Below are positions 61,575 through 64,000 of a stretch of DNA of 64,000 bases, in pieces. This DNA comes from CAZSDU01 sp963662525 (GTDB lineage: Bacteria; Bacteroidota; Bacteroidia; Bacteroidales; FEN-979), in the NCBI GenBank assembly GCA_963662525.1, contig OY759717.1:1178001-1242000 (forward strand). Reading direction: 5' to 3'. The stretch's first letter is position 1. Each line of letters begins with the position of its first letter. Position numbers and translations under genes: made by a program. Under the pieces are notes generated by a model. The model made no database searches and had not been told where the DNA came from. It worked only from the letters and a program-made list of their open reading frames with translations.

Positions 61575-62708
61575 ATGTCATTTGAACCATTAATGCTTAT
61601 CGAGCCACTCCTTCTGGCTCTTCAATCCGAAGGATATTCAGAACCCACACCCATTCAGGAAAAGGCCATCCCCGTTGTACTTCAACGCAGAGATCTGCTT
61701 GGATGCGCCCAGACAGGAACCGGAAAAACAGCGGCATTTGCCCTTCCGGTTCTGCAACTCCTTTATAATGAAAAAAGAAATGAACCCGGAAAAAGAGTTA
61801 TCCGGGCACTGATTGTCACCCCTACCCGTGAACTGGCCATACAGATCGGTGAAAGCTTTGCGGCTTACGGTAAACATACCGCATTACGTTGCCAGGTCAT
61901 CTTCGGAGGTGTGCCTCAGAATGCACAAACCAATGGATTAAAATCAGGTACCGATATTCTGGTTGCCACACCCGGTCGTTTACTCGACCTGATGAATCAG
62001 GGATTCATCAGTCTGCGTGATCTTTCCTTTTTCGTCCTTGATGAAGCTGACCGTATGCTCGATATGGGTTTCATCCATGATGTCAGGAAAATCATCACCA
62101 AACTCCCGGCTAAACGACAGTCCCTGTTCTTCTCTGCAACCATGCCGCCGGAAATACAGAAACTGGCAGCTTCTATCCTTGATAATCCAGTAAAAGTTGA
62201 AGTTGCACCGGTAAGATCAACCTCGAACCTGATCAAACAGGCGGTATATTTCGTAAATAAACCGGATAAACGTTCACTGCTGATACATTTACTTCAAGGT
62301 GAAACAATTTCATCGGCATTGGTCTTTACCCGAACAAAACACGGGGCTGACAAGGTTTGCCGGGACCTGAAAAAGGCCGGTGTACAGGCAGCAGCCATTC
62401 ACGGGAACAAATCTCAGAACGCCCGCCAGGATGCATTAAGAAATTTTAAAAATAAAACCCTGCGCGTACTTGTGGCCACCGACCTTGCTTCACGCGGGAT
62501 CGATGTGGAAGAATTGTCGCATGTGATCAATTACGAAATTCCGAATATTCCAGAAACTTATGTTCACCGTATCGGCAGGACAGGAAGGGCAGGTGTAAAC
62601 GGGATTGCACTTTCCTTCTGTGACAATGACGAGAAAGCCTACCTCAAGGATATTTACAAGCTCACTTCTCAGAAGATCCCTGTCATCGAGAATCACCCAT
62701 TCAGTTAA
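61575..62708 (+). CDS. DEAD-box RNA helicase (RhlE-like)
   Basis: A 377-residue helicase with all family motifs: Q-motif EGYSEPTPIQEKAIP, motif I AQTGTGKT, Ia PTRELA, Ib TPGRL, II DEAD (VLDEADRMLDMGF), III SAT, IV VFTRTK, V TDLASRGID and VI HRIGRTGRAG. It unwinds RNA in cold adaptation, ribosome assembly or decay. It lacks the long basic C-terminal tail of many Bacteroidota RhlE proteins. The long leader with a tandem repeat suggests post-transcriptional control. Confidence 0.95.
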   Translation: MSFEPLMLIEPLLLALQSEGYSEPTPIQEKAIPVVLQRRDLLGCAQTGTGKTAAFALPVLQLLYNEKRNEPGKRVIRALIVTPTRELAIQIGESFAAYGKHTALRCQVIFGGVPQNAQTNGLKSGTDILVATPGRLLDLMNQGFISLRDLSFFVLDEADRMLDMGFIHDVRKIITKLPAKRQSLFFSATMPPEIQKLAASILDNPVKVEVAPVRSTSNLIKQAVYFVNKPDKRSLLIHLLQGETISSALVFTRTKHGADKVCRDLKKAGVQAAAIHGNKSQNARQDALRNFKNKTLRVLVATDLASRGIDVEELSHVINYEIPNIPETYVHRIGRTGRAGVNGIALSFCDNDEKAYLKDIYKLTSQKIPVIENHPFS

Positions 62709-62751
62709 CCTGATATTACTTGCATCCGTATGATTCAGTCCCCGGGTTATC

Positions 62752-64000
62752 CTACTTCGTATACTGATCCATTACCGCTTCCAGACTTTTCCGGCATACC
62801 TTACAGAAGTTCATGTGACGGGTGTACATGATGCAATCAAGCTGTGAACGGTACTGCCCTTTTGCTGAATAGTTGGCACCTTCAAAGGCGCCGACTTTGT
62901 CTTTATATTTTTCCGAGTCAAAGAATACATCTTCCTGTTTCTTCTGTCGCATAAAAAGATCCTCCATGATGTTTTCTTTGACTTTTGCTGCCCTCAGGCT
63001 GTCGCGTTCTTTCTGGATCTGGTAACCAAATTTATCGAAAGCTTCTTTATTCCATGGGGTGGGAAGCGGTGTCCCGGGTTCAACCAGATCTTTCCACTTC
63101 AGGTTTTGCTTGTCAAACAGGGCCGTAACATTGGGCTCCCAGGGCTCCACTTGAATCTCCGGAATTTCATAGGAAACCGCTGAAGTATAATATTCATCAG
63201 CCAGAGCACCCATATGATGTCCGAATTCATGAACCATGATGTAATCAGCAAATTTATTATCTGCGGATACCGTTGTATAGAGGTTATAAATCCCTCCTCC
63301 CCCATAGGTTTGTTCATTGATGAGGATTACCATGAAATCGTAAGGAACTTCTGAAGCTATATCGCGAACCGTGCGGTTGTCGTAGGTTAGCGCATAACGT
63401 TCTGAATCAAAACTCCCATAATGAACAGACAGGGGTGTACGATTGAAAACTCCGGGATGGGGCTTGCAAACACCGCTGAGCTCAGCCGGTGTCTCAACCG
63501 CACGGATGTTGAAATCTGTTGCCCTGGATTTGAAAGGTTCCTTGCTCAGGAGTACCTCTGAAAGTCGTTTAGCATCATTTCGGAATTTCTCCATTTCTGT
63601 TTTTGAATATCCGTCACCCAGAATTACAATGTCCACTTTCCGGTTGACCGGACCATTTTCACAGAGGATATCTACTTTATGTGTTTTTCCCAGTGTTGTA
63701 GGGTTGACAAGCCTTGAAGAAGGATCGATGACCCTGGTCCATATCGCCTGGAATTTATTCTCGGCATCCCGCTTTTTGATGATAATATTCACTGGTTTCT
63801 GTGGCCAGGGAAAACGGATCGATTCATGAAATGTTCCCCATTGGGTATCGGCATCGGGAATGCTCTGCCATTCCCCGAAAATACTTGCGAAACCCCGGGA
63901 AAAAATCATGGTTCCCGTTTCTTTATCCCAGACTTCGAAAAAATAAGGCCCCAGGTTCAGTTCATCCATCAGTATAATCTGAGATCCTGCCCATATGCCG
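62752..64000 (-). CDS. IgA-type M64 metallopeptidase, 5' end outside window
   Basis: A secreted-type zinc metallopeptidase cut by the right edge. The visible 405 residues from ATG 63969 contain VDIVILGDGYSKTEMEKF, IVH-type motif YIMVHEFGHHMGALADEYY (H-E-x-G-H with a third ligand Asp), and a GGGGIYNLY loop, typical of M64 peptidases. The same frame continues upstream without a stop to base 64000 (reading GIWAGSQIIL before the Met), and this matches the M64 N-terminal domain, so the true start is beyond the window. C-terminal MDQYTK end is intact. Confidence 0.9.
   Translation of the reverse strand, partial: GIWAGSQIILMDELNLGPYFFEVWDKETGTMIFSRGFASIFGEWQSIPDADTQWGTFHESIRFPWPQKPVNIIIKKRDAENKFQAIWTRVIDPSSRLVNPTTLGKTHKVDILCENGPVNRKVDIVILGDGYSKTEMEKFRNDAKRLSEVLLSKEPFKSRATDFNIRAVETPAELSGVCKPHPGVFNRTPLSVHYGSFDSERYALTYDNRTVRDIASEVPYDFMVILINEQTYGGGGIYNLYTTVSADNKFADYIMVHEFGHHMGALADEYYTSAVSYEIPEIQVEPWEPNVTALFDKQNLKWKDLVEPGTPLPTPWNKEAFDKFGYQIQKERDSLRAAKVKENIMEDLFMRQKKQEDVFFDSEKYKDKVGAFEGANYSAKGQYRSQLDCIMYTRHMNFCKVCRKSLEAVMDQYTK

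Overview
The window is a gene-dense chromosomal stretch from a member of the Bacteroidota, most likely an uncultured, probably anaerobic or facultative Bacteroidales-type organism. The evidence is a full-length SprA (type IX secretion/gliding translocon) in the order ruvA-sprA-gcvH-vanZ, many TAnnTTTG -7 promoter boxes with little Shine-Dalgarno sequence, SPII lipoproteins, paired DUF4369/TlpA-like proteins, a LruC-domain protein and a RagA-free but secretion-rich gene set. I saw no rRNA, tRNA, CRISPR array, insertion sequence or phage gene, and no gene-free stretch longer than about 300 bases.

Layout. 1-8300: a cut-off lipoprotein, an alpha/beta-hydrolase lipoprotein, thiL, a ferredoxin-nitroreductase, a class D (OXA-like) beta-lactamase, a DUF2846-like protein, a decayed GT4 glycosyltransferase, a flavodoxin-like protein overlapping uvrC. 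8300-19600 (minus strand): vanZ-like, gcvH, sprA, ruvA, and two thioredoxin-fold lipoprotein/exported genes. 19600-26700: a large exported GH38 alpha-mannosidase, a flavodoxin-ferredoxin membrane protein, an AraC regulator followed by yceI with a candidate AraC operator between them, and mobA. 26800-30700: an apparent operon of a secreted unknown, recX, prfB (with the programmed +1 frameshift), an ArsC-like gene and fumC. 30700-39600 (minus): GT39-type transferase, Nramp transporter, and a complete RND efflux operon whose TolC gene carries an exact 177-bp in-frame tandem duplication. 39800-42350: a LamG/LruC surface lipoprotein.

The most striking region is 42356-52645. A minus-strand operon encodes, in order of transcription, a multi-histidine membrane cytochrome b-like protein, a membrane-anchored Fe-S/flavin NAD(P)-type oxidoreductase, a 20-CXXCH cytochrome c, a 22-CXXCH cytochrome c, an outer-membrane beta-barrel with a terminal Phe, a small ferredoxin-fold protein and an MFS transporter. 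Divergently from it lies an NrfJ-like double-OB lipoprotein and a membrane-anchored metallo-beta-lactamase-fold protein. Together these could form a route for electrons from cytoplasmic NAD(P)H through the inner membrane and periplasm to the outer membrane (42 c-type haem sites), that is, a candidate extracellular electron transfer or periplasmic reductase system not built from Mtr/Omc homologues that I recognise. The function is inferred, not shown.

52700-64000: PhzF, a DUF4136-type lipoprotein, a possible HEPN-like protein overlapping a UshA-type 5'-nucleotidase that converges on an alkaline phosphatase (phosphate scavenging), small membrane proteins, an ECF sigma factor with a putative anti-sigma protein, divergently paired with a small membrane protein across a mirror-image pair of identical ECF-type promoters, then YebE-like, DedA, a DEAD-box helicase with a tandem repeat in its leader, and a cut-off M64 metallopeptidase.
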